Source: Litomosoides sigmodontis (Eukaryota > Nematoda > Chromadorea > Rhabditida > Onchocercidae). From it: a stretch of DNA of 64,000 nucleotides. The position numbers and the translations under genes are program-made. The notes below the pieces were generated by a model. The model made no database searches. It was given only the letters and a program-made list of their open reading frames with translations, and was not told where the DNA came from. Below, one piece after another: positions 48,909 to 63,132 of the stretch; the first letter of the stretch is position 1, and every line of letters starts with the position of its first letter. The DNA lies in the NCBI GenBank assembly GCA_963070105.1, contig OY718807.1, positions 6,490,983 through 6,554,982 on the forward strand. Reading direction: 5' to 3'.

Positions 48909-51712
48909 AATGATCAATCAAGGATCAGCCGCGATCACTCATCAATTTAGGCTAGTGATAGCTTAGCTTCTCTGGTCAGTTACTTATCGTCATATCGCTA
49001 CCATATGTGCATTTCCATCTTATCGAAATGAAGTGAAGCGATTGATTGACTCGCTGACTCATCGCATTTTGCTTCTTTAAATAACGAAGAAATTCAGCCA
49101 TTCATTTAAGCTGAATTCCTGTGCTATTTTTTAATTTCAATTAATTGCATGTTATATTTGAAGAGTAAAAAATTCATTATTAAAGTTAATATGTATCAAT
49201 TTTAATCCAGTTGGCAGTTCCGTTCGACTTTGCCAAAAATGTGTTTTTCCAATTAAAATTCACATGAAACTTTTATCGCTTAAAAATATTTTCTCATTCG
49301 ATGCAATCAGTCATCGGAAAAAAAATTTTCTTTCATTTAGGATTCATTGATGAGAGAGAGAGAGAGAGATTTAAGAGACAGTTTTGTTTTGTTAATATAT
49401 TTACGCCTTAATATTATGAAATCTGTCAGCTCAAGTGACCTTCACGACAAACAACAACACCGAGAGAAACGAAAAAATTTCTGTGAATGATGGAAAGAAT
49501 GAGTTAAAGTACAGTTAAATTCACTTTTTACTTTTGTTTACTCCTTCTTTTAAAGCTTAAACACTTAATTTTTTCCTTTAGTTTTTGTTAGAATTTAGAC
49601 ATCTACGAAAGTAAATAAAGCAAAAATTTTTTGAGACTTTTCCAGCGTAACTTTCAAAGTGCTTTTTTTTTGAAATTAGTTGAATTACAGTTATTTGGAA
49701 GATCGTAAATTGTTGGTCGTTCTTGTCAAGTGAAGTGCTCTAAAGTGTCAGGTACTACTGCTGCAAGTGCACATTGCTACTACCTTAGCAGCGTGCAAAT
49801 GTGAAATGAATGAAATTTCAAATAAATATATTTCGTTTTCTTGAATAGTTATGCAAAATCTTTTAATTCACATTTTGGGACTTTTCGTTGCATTTTTTCG
49901 TTTATTTCATTTGAATTAAAGTTTTTGTATATATTTATTGTTTTTCTTGGTACCAAAATTCATCCATTCCTTTTAATCGATAGTTTAGTATCGTCAAATC
50001 TTATTTGAAATTAATGAGGCATAGGTTAAGGCATTGGTGTAAATTTGCTGAAATTATGCTAATTGGTTTTCCCTATTTGCTCTCCTATCGTCAGTTGTAT
50101 GAAAAGATTCAATAAAATCATTTAAATGAACTTTCTACGATACAAATAAATAAAGCATTAAATTCGACATTAAATTAAACTCTTATTTAAATTCAACAAT
50201 CTCCACTTTTAAGCGTTCAGTTAAATCAAATCTAAATTTTTTTCTTCTTTTCTTTCCATTCATACTCGCCAATTATACAACTGTCCATTGATCCCTTTAG
50301 CATCAATGCCTTTATAAAATTAAATTGCTGATTTTTTTTTGAAAACTAACCTTTTTTTATGTGAAATTTCTTAGGTTTTTTCCATTATAAAAGTAAAACT
50401 GTAGCAGTAATTCAACTTCCTTTAGTCATTCATACCTCAAATTAATTAAATCGCGAACATGACTAATGAAAACTTTGAAATTGTGCATTCTCAAAAATTA
50501 GATTCAAAAGAAGTGAAAAGATAGAAAAAAGCTTACTGTTGCAATTGCCATTCTTTCTGAAAATAAATTCCAATTTGTTTACGAATAATTTTGTTCGAAA
50601 ATTTGGAACACAAAATTGTTCATTCTTTACCAAAAGGAAAAATTTGAATTCCAAATTTAAATACAAAAGATATGCCTCTTTCCCTTTGTTCTTCTCTCTG
50701 TGTACCTTTCTCTCTTCCTCTCTCTTTATCTACCCATTTTTGTGTGTATTGAAATGTCAATTCATAACAAATGGTCCTTTAGTAACCTTTCTTTTGCAAA
50801 TATCCCTATCATTTTCTCCTAAAATTACTGCTCACTTCACAATACTCTTGTTTTTTTCTTGCTAGTTTCAAAATTTTAAAAATCTATGAAATGAAAATTT
50901 TCTTTTGTATTGATTCATTCAAAAGTATCAGTTCGATTTACCGTAATTTTATTTTTACCAAATTAAATTTTACATATAAAAAATTAACCATAAGATTATA
51001 TGTAATTTATTGAATCTTAACTGTGAAGTGCATCTTTATAAAGACTTTCTCTTCACTTCGTCTCTTCTGAAATTTTTCTTTTTGAATTATTCGTCCTAAA
51101 ATTAGTGACATGCTTTGACAATTAATAATTTCCACATAATCATATAGTAATACTTAAAAATGAAACCGCACGAAGTGGTATTTTGATGTTCTACGCTATT
51201 TTCTTTATTGTAAAAATCCATTAGCAACAAAAAAAAGAAAAAAATTGTAATAAAAACATTTGCTAAGTTGTTGTTTTGATATTTAACGAACGAATTCAAA
51301 ATTTGCTGTTTCAAAATGTTTTAAACTTTTAACTTTTTAACAGTTCACCATTCTATGAAAGTACGTGTGTGTGTGTGTGTGTTTTTTCAGCTTTTTCCTC
51401 TTTTTCATTCTAAAAATGCATTGGTTGATGAAAACATTTACTGAATCATTGATAATGTTGTTTGCTTCCTTTTTTTTTTTAAAAAAAATGAAATTTCATA
51501 TTCAAAATATATTACTATTTCTGCCAGCATTGTTGAAAAAATCTTTTACGAATCCCAATTCTTATTTCTGAATTTCCCAAATGCTATTGCTTTCGATATT
51601 CAATTTGCGATTTTTTCTAAAATTTCGTTTCTTAGATCGTTCAACTTCATTAAGTTATTAGCAACGAATTGTTTAAATTTCTTCTCCTTCAAGTGCTCTG
51701 CATCAATTGCAG

Positions 51713-52333
51713 TAGCAAAAGTTTATGAAAAAAAAGAAAGAACACATTCGAGACATGCATCATAAAGAGCGACTGACCTTTGAGTCACGTAGCACCAGCG
51801 TTCGTTCTTCGCAACACACGGAAAGTTTAAAGCGAAATAGTGTTCGAGCACTTAAAAATACCTACAGTCGACCGGGAGGACTTGAAATGATTCTTGCATC
51901 GATCGATGATTCTCTCGTTCTTCTGTCTGATTTAATTGCTACCACTGCTGCTGACAATGCAAATCTACGAAATCATAAAGAGCGCAATAAATTTTTTTCC
52001 GCTAATCCTGCTGATAATGATCAGAATTGTATGAGACGGAAGAGTGTGAAAATTTTGGATAATTGTGATAATTCAATTGAGAAAAAACAAGCAGAATGTG
52101 CGAAGACAGCAAAAATTGATTTAACCGGTGAAGAGATCGTACAATGGATGGGCGGTTTGCCGATGATTAATCCGAACAAGATGCTTGGATATTTTTGCAG
52201 TGGATTATCAGGAAATCATCAGGAAGCGAAGAAAGTTTTGCCCGATCGTGAACCGTACAAAATTTTCTCTCTTAATAACACTCAAAAATGGCAATTTAAT
52301 GATCAAACCATTGCTGGAAATTTAATCCGTGAG
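51713..52333 (+). CDS. First coding exon of an unknown protein or of a long septin isoform
   Basis: ATG 51725 lies 12 bases after a probable trans-splice acceptor (CAATTGCAG); the codon directly after that AG in this frame is TAG, so the exon cannot be read through from upstream in phase 0. It encodes 203 residues, basic and polar at the start (MKKKKEHIRDMHHKER), then GGLEMILASIDDSLVLLSDL, then TGEEIVQWMGGLPM, ending at CGTGAG/GTTTGT in phase 0. I recognise no domain. The next compatible phase-0 exons on this strand are 56384-56485, 57341-57472 and 58812-59076, the last being part of the septin gene, so this may be an alternative N-terminus. It could instead be an independent gene whose later exons I missed. 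Confidence 0.55.
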
Positions 52334-55300
52334 GTTTGTTAACTTCACTTCCGGTTGGTTTTGTTCATTCCTTCAAGAATTTCATTCATGTTGTTCCCAA
52401 CAATTATGCTACACTTACCCTACCCATTTTTTTTGTCATAATAATTATAATGACGTGGTTACGGTACGCTCAATGTAAGCTTGAGAGGGCTTGATGGAAA
52501 GGTTGAAGCAAGAAGAGTTCGGGAGATTGCTTGAAACGGTAAGCAACGGATAGTTTTTATCCATCGAGTTTTGATTCAACAAATCAGGCTTGTGCAGAAT
52601 CTGAGGAAGCATAGAAGATCTAGAACAGCTATGAAATACACATAAGTTCATTTTAGGAGATTGCTATTCGGTCGTATTGTCCTCTAATTAGGTAGTTGAA
52701 GGAGAGGAAGCAAGGCACTCGCGCCATCTATTTTCGTGTATTGATGAACTTTAAATCGTCCTGAAGAAGAAGAAAATGGTCACAACTGTTTTGCAGCTGT
52801 CTTTTCGCAACCATAAAAGACTAATTCAATTTTACATAAAAATGAAAATATCTTGCTCATTCCATTTGGAAGAAGGAAAGTAGCTAAAAGGAACTTTCTG
52901 TGTTTCTTTTCCTTTCTTTTTTTTCTCACCTTCCGAAGGTAACATGGTATTTTGATTTATTCTCGTCCAACCATATAGAGTAAGCCTCAAAAAATACGTC
53001 AATCAATTTCATTCACTCATCAAATACATCACCGCCGATTTCACTAGACGATAATGTGAAGCGGAAAGGGCACATTACATTGTTCGATATTCTCATATGT
53101 AATTTAAAAGATTTCATTATTTAGCTAAGTTTTATACTATTGTAATTAGCACGTAGCTAAGTGTTAATTGGTTGTCTGTTAATTTATTGAAAGTGATGAA
53201 ATGTGTAGGCCTTTCGTATATCATTTCCAACTTCCCCACATTTCTCTTTAATTCTAATAAAATTAATTTCAACAAATTCATATAGTAAATGAAAAATGTT
53301 TTCAAAATGGTACATCGAAAATCTTTGATGAATTAGTTTTAATATTTATTCAACTCCTAAATTTCAAGTTAATTTCCCTGTTTTTTTGTTTGTTAATTAA
53401 AACGAATAGTTAATGAATGATCACGCTATATTCATGCCAATAGATCTGAGTTAAAAAAAAAGAAACAGAAGAGCTGAACCGTGTTTCCGGATATTAAATC
53501 CGACCTTCTGGATTTTAGCGCATTCTTAGTAGTTCAAGATATTTAAAAGAAATGACCATCTTTTTCAGACAAACAGAATTTATTAATTACTTGACTCGTG
53601 TATGTGACGAGTCTTTTTAATATTTAATCTAATTAAGCTGGAAGTTTTATTTTTGTTTAAATATTTGTGATTTTTAGACTGGACATTCATCATTCAATCC
53701 ATTTAACTCAATTTAATACTCCTATCTGATACTTGAATTTCGGATTCGATGCCAATTAGGATCGGATCAGCTAGAACAATTTCTTTAATCGCTTTCTTAA
53801 ATTCTCAATTTCAACAAAGTTGTTTTTTTAATTTCTTTGAATGAATACTACACAGCTCGTAACTCCCACTTCGTCCACTCCTACTTCCAATCACGATAGC
53901 ACTAATCACCTATAGTCTATCACACTTCTATTTTCTTTTTCTGGGTGATCGAACGGTGGAGAGGTAACGGTCACTTTCTCCTCCGTCCATCTCTTCCTCA
54001 TTTCTCTTCTCCTACATTTAAAATAAAAAAGAGCTGGCAGATATGTTTTCGAGAGGAAAATTTTCCAACAGTTAGCACTATGCATTTCTACCTTTTCAAA
54101 TCTTCCTTCTTCCTCCCTCTTAACTTTGAAAAAATTCTCCACAATTTTATTTTGCATTAAAAAGTGAAATTCAATTAAACTACACTTTGCTGGATGAGTG
54201 GTTGATGTGAGTGTGCCCGAGAATAATTAACAACAAAATATTAAAAATGCAGAACATCCACGACACTAACGCTACAAATTCAACGTGTTCTACGAATATT
54301 TACGTAGTAATCTTTGCACGTCAAAAAAATCACGTGTGAACAAAGAAGTATGGAAAATTTAGCAAAAAATTTTACGGAAATTTTCAAACTCCAAACAAAT
54401 CAAAAAAATAAATTGAGTAAATCTCAGAAGCACAACGCTTCCTTCGGGTTTTTTTTCCTCCAAAAAGAAAAAATGCAAGAGGAAAGATCGTTCCAATCAA
54501 TCGATAAACCGCTTATGCATCTAATGTCTCCATTCACAAAGAAGGAAGGAAGTGCTTGTAGCAAAGCTTCCTCCATCCAATCTAATGCATGCACACACAT
54601 ACACACACAGACTCACAGACATACACATACAGACACAGACACACTCGCGGAAAGACAGACACACACACACACATACACATAACATATGCAGAGGATGAGT
54701 GGACTTTGAATATCTCACGTAGCCTCCCTCGTTTTGCACGTATGCATTGTAGCTCAGGTAGTTTGTGTTGCTCCTTAGGCGTCACTTTCTTCATTCACGC
54801 GTGTGACGGAGGTGGTGCTCTCCCTAAGCGGAAGTGTTTTTTCTTTTTTGTTGTTCGTTATGGAATGCAACTGTATGCATTTCTTCTGCTCAAAACTGTC
54901 AAAAAAGAAGGTTAGAAGTTTGAAATTATTGCTTCTTTTCCATATCTCTCACATTTTTCAGACATTTCATCCTTCTCATTTAGGGTAATTACTGGATGAT
55001 GTGGGAATTTCATTTCAGTACCTATTAAATTACACACTGAATGACAGCTGAATGTCTTCAGGATAGGAAGGTTGGGATGAATGAGTTATTTTAGGTCTTC
55101 AGAGCTGAACCAACGTAATCACTAAAGGTAGTGGATACATTTGTGGTTATCATCTTAAATTCGAAATATTTTAATTAGCATATTCTGTACTTTATGTATG
55201 TGTACGTTTAGTTATTGTAACTTTGCTGTATTATTCATAAAATATTTTGCTGTAGGCTATCATTCATCAACATTTCCCTCGATTTTACAATTTCATTACA

Positions 55301-56383
55301 CACAATGACGATATTTTACTGAAATTACAAGCTTACTAACGCATCCAATGTTAGTCGTTAATTAGCATATGAAGGAGTAGGCGAATTATTTGTCTAAAAG
55401 TTTCCTTTTTCCTGAAAAATAGCTCGTTCCTCAAGTCGTCGAGCCGTTGTTCATCTAAAGTAAGATTCAAACTACATATTGCAATGTGAAAAATGCATGC
55501 TTACTGATACATTATGTCCCATTCATCCATCCATCCATCATTGCTAAATATATCGGTTCGATTGGCAGAACCGAAATTGAGGAGAAAAAATTGGGTTTCT
55601 CAACACTCCGCTTGTTTTTTGAAAATTCAATTTTCCTACTCTCAACAAGCTGTTAATAATTTCGTGTAACTTTGTACGTTTGCTAGTATATATGTATACC
55701 TATACATATCATTGAATAGAAATAAACCAATCTTTACATATTAATTTAAAGAAAGAAAACAAAGGAGAAAAACATAATTAGCCAATCTCTCTGTCTCTCT
55801 CTCTCTCTGCTCTTCCTCTCCTAATTCTACATGTTTACTTGATGTTCTCTCATTTTTTTGTGATCGAAGAATTTCAAAAACTAACATTAATATGTGTTTG
55901 AAGCATCACTAAATATCCCCTTAAATTAGTTATGTCAAAAAAGAATAATTGTAATTATAACACAAATAAGTTTCTCGTCCACGAAATACAATAGAATATT
56001 AATTGCTTCCTTCAACTGCGACCAGAAATACTTCCAATTTCTAATTCAACAATAACCTCTGCACCTGTAGCCTTACTTTGGCGTACAAGTAAGAAGGAGA
56101 ATGGGAATTTAGCTAGCGATAAAATTGTATCGAAATTTTCATGATTAAGAATTGGGAGGCATTCAAAATAGCTTCCAGTCACCGATATATATCTGTACTG
56201 ATTTAAGAAAGTGTGAAGAAATGAAGAGAATGTGAGATAGTTATTCTTGCAAAATTTTTTTTTTGAATATCACTGTAATCCTATTGTGGCACACAATTTA
56301 AGCAAAGAATGTATTGTTCAAAGTGTACTTCATCGTGGTATTCATAGTAACAGATATTTTTAAGGTTTTTGATTTTTTTGCAG
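52334..56383. other. Non-coding region or intron with CA-rich tract
   Basis: No recognisable exon. 54590-54681 is a degenerate CA/CACAGA repeat, whose complement gives Cys/Val-rich shadow frames. A TC run lies at 55789-55810. Confidence 0.5.
54590..54681. repeat. Degenerate CA repeat
   Basis: Runs of ACACAC interrupted by AGAC, ATAC and one short GCGGAAAG segment extend over about 90 bases. Confidence 0.85.
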
Positions 56384-57472
56384 CAAATTTCAACTCAGCC
56401 AAGTCAACTTTCGTTTCCATTTCAGCTAGTCCTCAATGAGAAATCAAAACTGACAAACTGGACTGCTATTTCAAGGGAATTGGAAGTAACTAATCAAAAT
56501 AGAATTCTAGAAAAGGTATTTTATGATCAATAAATTACTGCTTTCTTTTGCAGGCGTAATATGTCATCGAAATTTCGAGGTGAGCAAAAAAAACGAGCTG
56601 AAGTTTTTATTAGTGATAAGCGTAAATTCATTTTGAATTCGAACATTGATTGGAATGGTATGAATAAGTATGGTTTGAACAAGTTTAGTTGTCGGTCTCT
56701 AAAATTTTTAAATTGGTCATTTTATTAGTTAAATTTTAAAGAATATTATTACTACGGAAGAAGATGATTACTTTTTGCGAGGATAAAGTCATCTAGTTGA
56801 AGGTCGAGAAGTTGAAACAGGAAGGAGGACACACGTCGACTGCCATCTGAACATCTGTTAAAACAAATCTCGCTTTCAATAATATTATTCGTGAAGGAAA
56901 TTATACCATAAGCTTTAAAATTTGAACTGCAGTTTGTAGTCCTTATGTGAAAAAAAATGACCGACCTTTCTTGAAAATTCATTTTTATTCGATAATTTCA
57001 CTAATCGCGTAGATAGAAATCACTTTAATCTTGTTTTGAATTGTAATGCGGGAGATCATACAAATTCAAGTGTATGCTCTTGGTTTTGCTAATGTTAAGA
57101 AACAGTAATCCGTGAAACACTGAACAGTAGGATTTGTTCATTACTTCTAAAGCCGTAAAAATTAATGATGCTTAGGGACATCTCAACTTGCATCATTTCA
57201 ATTCATTCTACAACCAAAATTACAAACTTCGATGATAGTCTCTCTGCCAATGCAAAATGGAGTTTGAAATATGCTAAGCAGTATTATAAGTTTTATAGAA
57301 GCTATCGTTAATAATCATTATGTATACAAGTGTATTACAGAGTAGTCAGATCGACGGTGAAACTGGTTGTAGTGACAATCTGGAGCGGACATCAGTTCGT
57401 AGTATCATTGCTGGATATCAGCAGAAACATCTTTCATCAAAGCCATCAAATATTCCGCAAGGCGAGATTCAT
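56384..57472 (+). CDS. Two candidate phase-0 exons upstream of the septin core
   Basis: 56384-56485 (acceptor TTTTTTGCAG, donor GAA/GTAACT) encodes 34 residues ending TAISRELE. 57341-57472 (acceptor GTATTACAG, donor CAT/GTTTCA) encodes 44 residues including SSQIDGETG and [13 protein letters not shown]. Both begin and end in phase 0, so they can be spliced together and onto 58812 (phase 0 in) or from 52333 and 45155 (phase 0 out). They cannot join the 58447 exon, which needs phase 1. This suggests cassette exons of an alternative septin transcript. No domain is recognised. Confidence 0.4.
56552..56560 (+). promoter_or_regulatory. Probable spliced-leader acceptor of the short septin transcript
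   Basis: CTTTCTTTTGCAG ends at 56553 and is followed by a 7-base leader and ATG 56561, the compact arrangement typical of SL trans-splicing. Confidence 0.55.
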
Positions 57473-60400
57473 GTTTCAAGCTATTTATTTTTAAATTTGT
57501 TGTTCGTATTAGTTGGAATGATGGGAAAATTTTCCGCACCACACCACTTATTCAAGGTTACCGCTTATCAGTTAGAAAAATTCCTTTTTTTTTCTAATTG
57601 TCATCTGACTACCTATGAACAGTTCCGCTGAGTGGTTTCAGTAAACTCGTTTTAGCGAACGTGAAATTTTGGCTTGCTATGATATTAGTAGTAGCAATAT
57701 TAGCAGAGATCAGGTTTTAAGTTATAAATTTTTAACTATAAGAAATTAAATCTACAACTTAAGCTTATAATTTAATCGATGAATTTAATTTACTTGAAAA
57801 ATTATTTCATTGTTTCCTAAAACTGTTTACAGTGCACTGTATAGTTTCTCTTCACAACAATTGTGAAAATCGTATTGGGAAATTACAAATTTGTGCAAAC
57901 CGATCCTTTCCAGCTTTATAAGTATGAAGAGTGCAGTATAAACTCCGTTCCAAATTTTTCTGTCTGAAACTTTCTCACTTTATTCATAAATTACCTATGA
58001 TTACCTATGAGAAAAGAAAACTTAGTTGATGCCTCTTCAAGCAGGGAATCGTTTGAATACCTTTCACAAACAGTTCAGAAATTACTCGGCAAGAAAAAAT
58101 ATTGCAAAATTCTCGGTTATCGATTCAGTCAGTTAAAGCAACTGAATTAAAATTAATTTGGAGAGCACAAATTTATTCAAACAGATAGAGATGAATCATC
58201 CCCCCGCATCCCTGAATTAGTAAACAGCCAACTGAGCATGCATCGTTGCTGATCGTTGCTGACACTAGTTTTCAGCGTGGCGTTTTTCGCTGTGGGACCT
58301 TTGTGATGCCGCCAAATATTTGATTTGATTTGGTTTGAAATGTTTCTGTTGACTTTGCAGTGCTGTCGGAGCTGTTTCATCACTTTTTCTTCTTTGCATT
58401 TCTTTCCCGTCTTACATTTCGAATTTCTCTTGTGCAAATTTTACAGGTCTATCCGCTGGGAATTCAGTGATATTACAAGCAAAGGAGGATACTAGCAGCC
58501 AAGTATCGCTTGGACCACGAGCTACTGAGAGTGACGTGCAGCACACTGACGTTTTGCCTGTTGCTCCGAAAGAACTTCAAAAGGTTTTATCGAAAGACAG
58601 CAATATGTTGGAATCCAGAAAACCAATGGCGGTTAGTTATTTAAAATAGTTTAGTTTTGAGATAGACAAATTTTGTTTTCTATAAAACTTTGTTTCAATA
58701 GCATCAGTTACTCACGGACTGGAAGATAACATTCAGTGCAACACCTTTTTGCGTCTCGCTGTCTGAACACTTCATACCTTGCATTGGCAATGAAGTACGA
58801 AATGGTTTCAGGCTCCACCGGCACCACCGCTACCACCAGTTCCAATGCATCTAAAAACATCTCAACTCAAGTTGCTAAATGGTAGTAGTGGATCCTTGGC
58901 GACACCAAATTTTTCCAATGGTTTGCATAAAAGAACACCAACAGCTGCAGCTTCAGGTTCAACTCAAGATTCCAGCAAGCACGAAGCAACAGACGCAAAA
59001 TTCATCCCAAAAGGCACGGTTTCTCGTTTCTCATCTGGTTGCTTCTCCCAACAACTTTGCTGTATCTCTTCTAACCGTAAGAAGAATATAATCGTAGAGG
59101 ATACGTCATTAACTGCTAAGATCCGTGAGCATTATTGGTCTTCTATATCAAATTATTGCTGACAAAAAAATGAGAACCATGCTCCTTCTCCTAGAAAGGG
59201 GCAATTTCTAAGATTTAGATCTGCTACCACATAAAGGAAGGCTCATTCTTATTAATTGGTTTAACGGTTCGAGGAACAATCATAAAAGCTTGAGAATAGG
59301 ATAACATACTACTGGTTTATACTGAAACCATATTATGTTAAAGTGGTAATTTTTTTTTAATAGCAAAAGCTTTTTTAACTCTACTGTTTTACTGACAGTT
59401 TACAGAAAAGCCTAATATGGTTGGAAGTGCCACAGAAGAATTTCGAGCGTTGCAGCTGAACGGTCATGTTGGATTTGATTCACTTCCACATCAGTTGGTC
59501 CGGAAATGCACTGAACGAGGGTAATTGTAAATGCATATTCAATCTAAATGCCTCATAGTGTTCTCATTCTTGAATGGTTAAAGTGTTGACGTTGAACAAA
59601 TTTTCCTTCAATTTTCACAAAGCAATATAATTAATTTAGATAGCTTAAATTTCATAGTGGACTTTTCCTGATTTTCCTTTTCGTGATCAACTCACATGAA
59701 CGATTTTTAGGTTTCAGTTCAACTTGATGTGTGTTGGGGAAACAGGTATGGGTAAAACAACACTGATTGAATCTCTGTTTAATATGAAGCTTGAATTTCG
59801 TCCCTGTAATAACGAACTTAAAACTGTGGAACTACTTTCAAGGACATATGGTAAATGCGTTATGATTGCTGCTTTATATGATCATCCTGTTTATAAATTT
59901 TTACTTTTATAATGTTATTTATATTCAGACGTTGTGGAAGGTGGAATTCGACTGAAATTGACCATTGTTGAAACAGCTGGATTTGGGGACCAGCTTGATA
60001 AGGACAAAAGGTAATGGTATATGATGTAAGATGTGAACTTTATGACACACTATGGTTTATAAAAATTAAGCAAGTATTCGTTTGCGGTTTTTAAGCGAGT
60101 GGTAGCAAATATTAATTTGCGATTTTATACGAAATACCTGTTTTTTTTCTTGAGATGTAGTTCTAGTTAATTGTGCTGCATCTCAGAAAAGGGCGGATAT
60201 TGTAGATATGCTTGAAATAAGAAAAGTCCTAAACAAAGATTGAAAGTTTAGGTATACTTTTTGTTCTGGCGCTTGGTAAGTTTTATGAGCAAAAATTATA
60301 TTTCTTTTTGGCAGTACACAGGAGACTTTAAAGAACACAACTCGGGAATAGTTTAATTCCCGCCGTATTGTACTGTATTGTTCGTATGCGATTTTCTCTT

Positions 60401-63132
60401 CATTTCAGCGCTCAGGTAATTGTTGATTTCATCAATGAACAATTTGAAAAATATTTGAAGGAAGAGTTAAAAATCAAACGTTGTTTGGATTATTACGATG
60501 ACACACGTATTCACGCTTGCCTTTACTTCATATCGCCTACAGGACATGGGTCTGTATAATTATTTTTTTTAGCAAAACGTAAGAATTGATTTATAAAGGA
60601 AACTACTGACACATTCTTCTAGCTAATAATCGACGGAAAGCTTTGCCGAATTTTGCGAGTAGAAGAAGATAAAAAAACATATTTTCTCATTAACTTCGTC
60701 TAACAAAAAACAAAATATTCACTTCCGAAACTCTCCAATCTGTCACACGTTTCCGCCAGAGAGCGTGTGCTTATTTTTCAAGACTATAAGGATTTTGTGG
60801 GATGTTGAACTGTCAGCAGTAAAGCATTCCCGTCTTTCTTAATATTCTTAAAATACCTTTCCGGTAGTTTATTTTTATTTGCTGCATTCTGTTTCCTATG
60901 ACCCAGGTAGTTCTGCATTTGCAATAGAAATTTTCTTTTTTCCTCCCTTCTTTCCTTTCCTAGTTTGAATAATTTACTACCGCGTGATCTCTCTTAGAAA
61001 AAGAAGGCGGGGTGAAGAAGCAGTCTCATCATATATTTGAATTTTTTCTTCATGTAGCTTTTTTCTATAAGATAATTGATTTAAATGTGACAAATTCGGT
61101 CACGTAAAAGTAACAAGGCTCATAATAACTGCCCTTCTTCACTGTGACGCTCATGATTGTGAACAATGTATATCAAAATTCTTTCAAAATTCTTTCACGT
61201 TTTCTTTTCCTTTTTTTTCCTTTCTTTGTTTAGCTCTTTTGCATAATATTGTCTTATTTTTCCTTTTTTAAAATAGAGAAGAATTTTGACACTTTCTTGT
61301 TTTTTGAAATTAGACCCTACTTCGCCAAATTTCAATCGGCGATATGATGAAATTTTCTTGGTTCAGTTAGATTGCTCCACGACGTTCAAATTTGCAGCAG
61401 CTTTTGTTTTCATAAGAATTACCTTTCACTTCTTTTCAGGCTTAAAGCACTTGATGTTGTAACACTACAACGTCTTGCAGAACGAGTTAACGTCATACCC
61501 GTCATAGCAAAAGCGGACACCACATGCAAAGATGAACTCGTAAGATTCAAAAGCAAGGTATACCTTAAAAATAGGCTTTTAAAAGTATCATTGTTCAGCA
61601 ACAACCACAGCTTCAATTTCATAATAGTGATGATTTTCCCAACTCTCTTATACACTGTTTTTATCGAAAGTTCAAAAGTTTGTTTTTTTTCTGATCAGGT
61701 TGTATTCCAAACATTGCTTTATGATTTACTGCAAATGCAGATGCAATTACACATTATATTATGACTCTCATATGCGTTGCGCTGCGTTAATTCCTAAAAT
61801 TTCTTTATTTTAGTTATTCGATTTTGCATTGATTATGCTTTGAAATTTTCATGGTCCAACAATATTTTTCTAGATTTTAAGCGAGTTGCGAAGCCATAAT
61901 ATTCCCATCTATCAGTTTCCAACTGACGATGAGACGGTACGAGCAGTAAATACGGAATTAAATCAGCTTGTACCATACGCTGTCGTGGGTAGCACTGATT
62001 TTGTTAAAAAAGAAAACGGTAAAATGGTTCGAGCACGTCGATATCCGTGGGGAATGGTTGAAGGTATGTATTTTTCTTTTTATAAATACTCAGTTTTCAT
62101 GATTGTTTTTCCAAAGAATTTCACAGAAAGATCAGGTGAGGATCTTTTTTAAAAATTAAAGGATAACTGGTGGATTGCTTATTGAGGTGATTAAAACAAA
62201 CGTTTGAATATTAAGTGGCACTATGCTAAATTTTGGGTCATTTTAGTCCTAAACTAAATTCGTTCCTAACTGTGCATTTTTTTCAAAAATTCAAAAAAAT
62301 CATTTCGAATATAGTCGAAAACGAGGAACACTGCGATTTCGTCAAATTACGTGAGGCAGTGTTACGCACAAATGTGGATGCACTACGTGAACGAACACAT
62401 AGAGTACTGTATGAAGCATATCGTCGTGAACGTTTACGTGCAATGAAAGTTGGTGATGGTGATACAGGACCAAAAATGATGGAAGCTTTTGCTCAGGTTC
62501 TATTTAATTTTGCAAGTCTGCCTACATCGTTTGCTTCCTTGATTTTAACTGAAACACTGTAATAGTGGGCTATTGTACGTAGCATTAATCGTTTTTATGG
62601 AAAAAGCATTTGGTTGAATATAGGACTTGAGTTAAGAGTCTTCATCACTCTATGAACACTTAGTTTGAATGATCTTACTGCTAACACTTTTTTATTCGGT
62701 TATGAACTAACTGTTTGTAGAAACAACGTGAATTTATTGATGAAATGACAAATCGAGACAAGGTTTTACGCGAAGAATTCGTTTCACGAGTTAATAAGAA
62801 AGAAGAAGAAATGAAAAGGAGGGAAGAATTGGTTGGTTCTTATTTGTTTTCTTCAAAGCTATTTTCAAAAATTTATTCCCGGAAATACTGCTTTTGTGCA
62901 CTTAAAATTTACTAAAATTCATCATCGCTACTTTTTTAAGATATTTTGCAATTTGAAAAAGAATGTCTTTTCTTATGAATCTTTCTTCTTGTTACAGCTA
63001 AATTTACGGACCAAAGAGATTAACGATAATTTTGAAGAAGAACTGCGACGTATAGAGTCACAAATGCATACATTATTGGAAGAAAAGACAAAATATGAAC
63101 TAAAAATAACTGGGAAAAAGGCAAAAAAATAA
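56561..63132 (+). CDS. unc-61: Septin, SEPT6 group (UNC-61 orthologue)
   Basis: Septins are GTP-binding proteins that polymerise into filaments at the cell cortex and cleavage furrow. Exons: 56561-56579, 58447-58631, 58812-59076, 59406-59520, 59711-59850, 59929-60010, 60409-60549, 61440-61557, 61874-62063, 62315-62496, 62721-62831, 62998-63132 (TAA). The first exon is only 19 bases (MSSKFR plus G), joined in phase 1. The N-terminal region is Ser/Pro-rich with an [11 protein letters not shown] run. The GTPase domain shows the P-loop [10 protein letters not shown]3 [10 protein letters not shown]4 region VIAKADT, the YPWG element and HCDFVKLRE; wording such as [14 protein letters not shown] and [24 protein letters not shown] is that of the SEPT6/UNC-61 group. 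A Glu/Lys-rich coiled coil of about 100 residues ends in GKKAKK. UNC-61 pairs with UNC-59 in C. elegans. The core is firm, the N-terminal exons moderately so. Confidence 0.9.

Noticed and set aside
54424..54794. Cys/Val-rich minus-strand frames
   Set aside because: They are translations of the degenerate CA repeat.
58177..58437. 86-residue minus-strand frame upstream of a septin exon
   Set aside because: Lys-rich and without a domain or splice signals; it lies within a septin intron.
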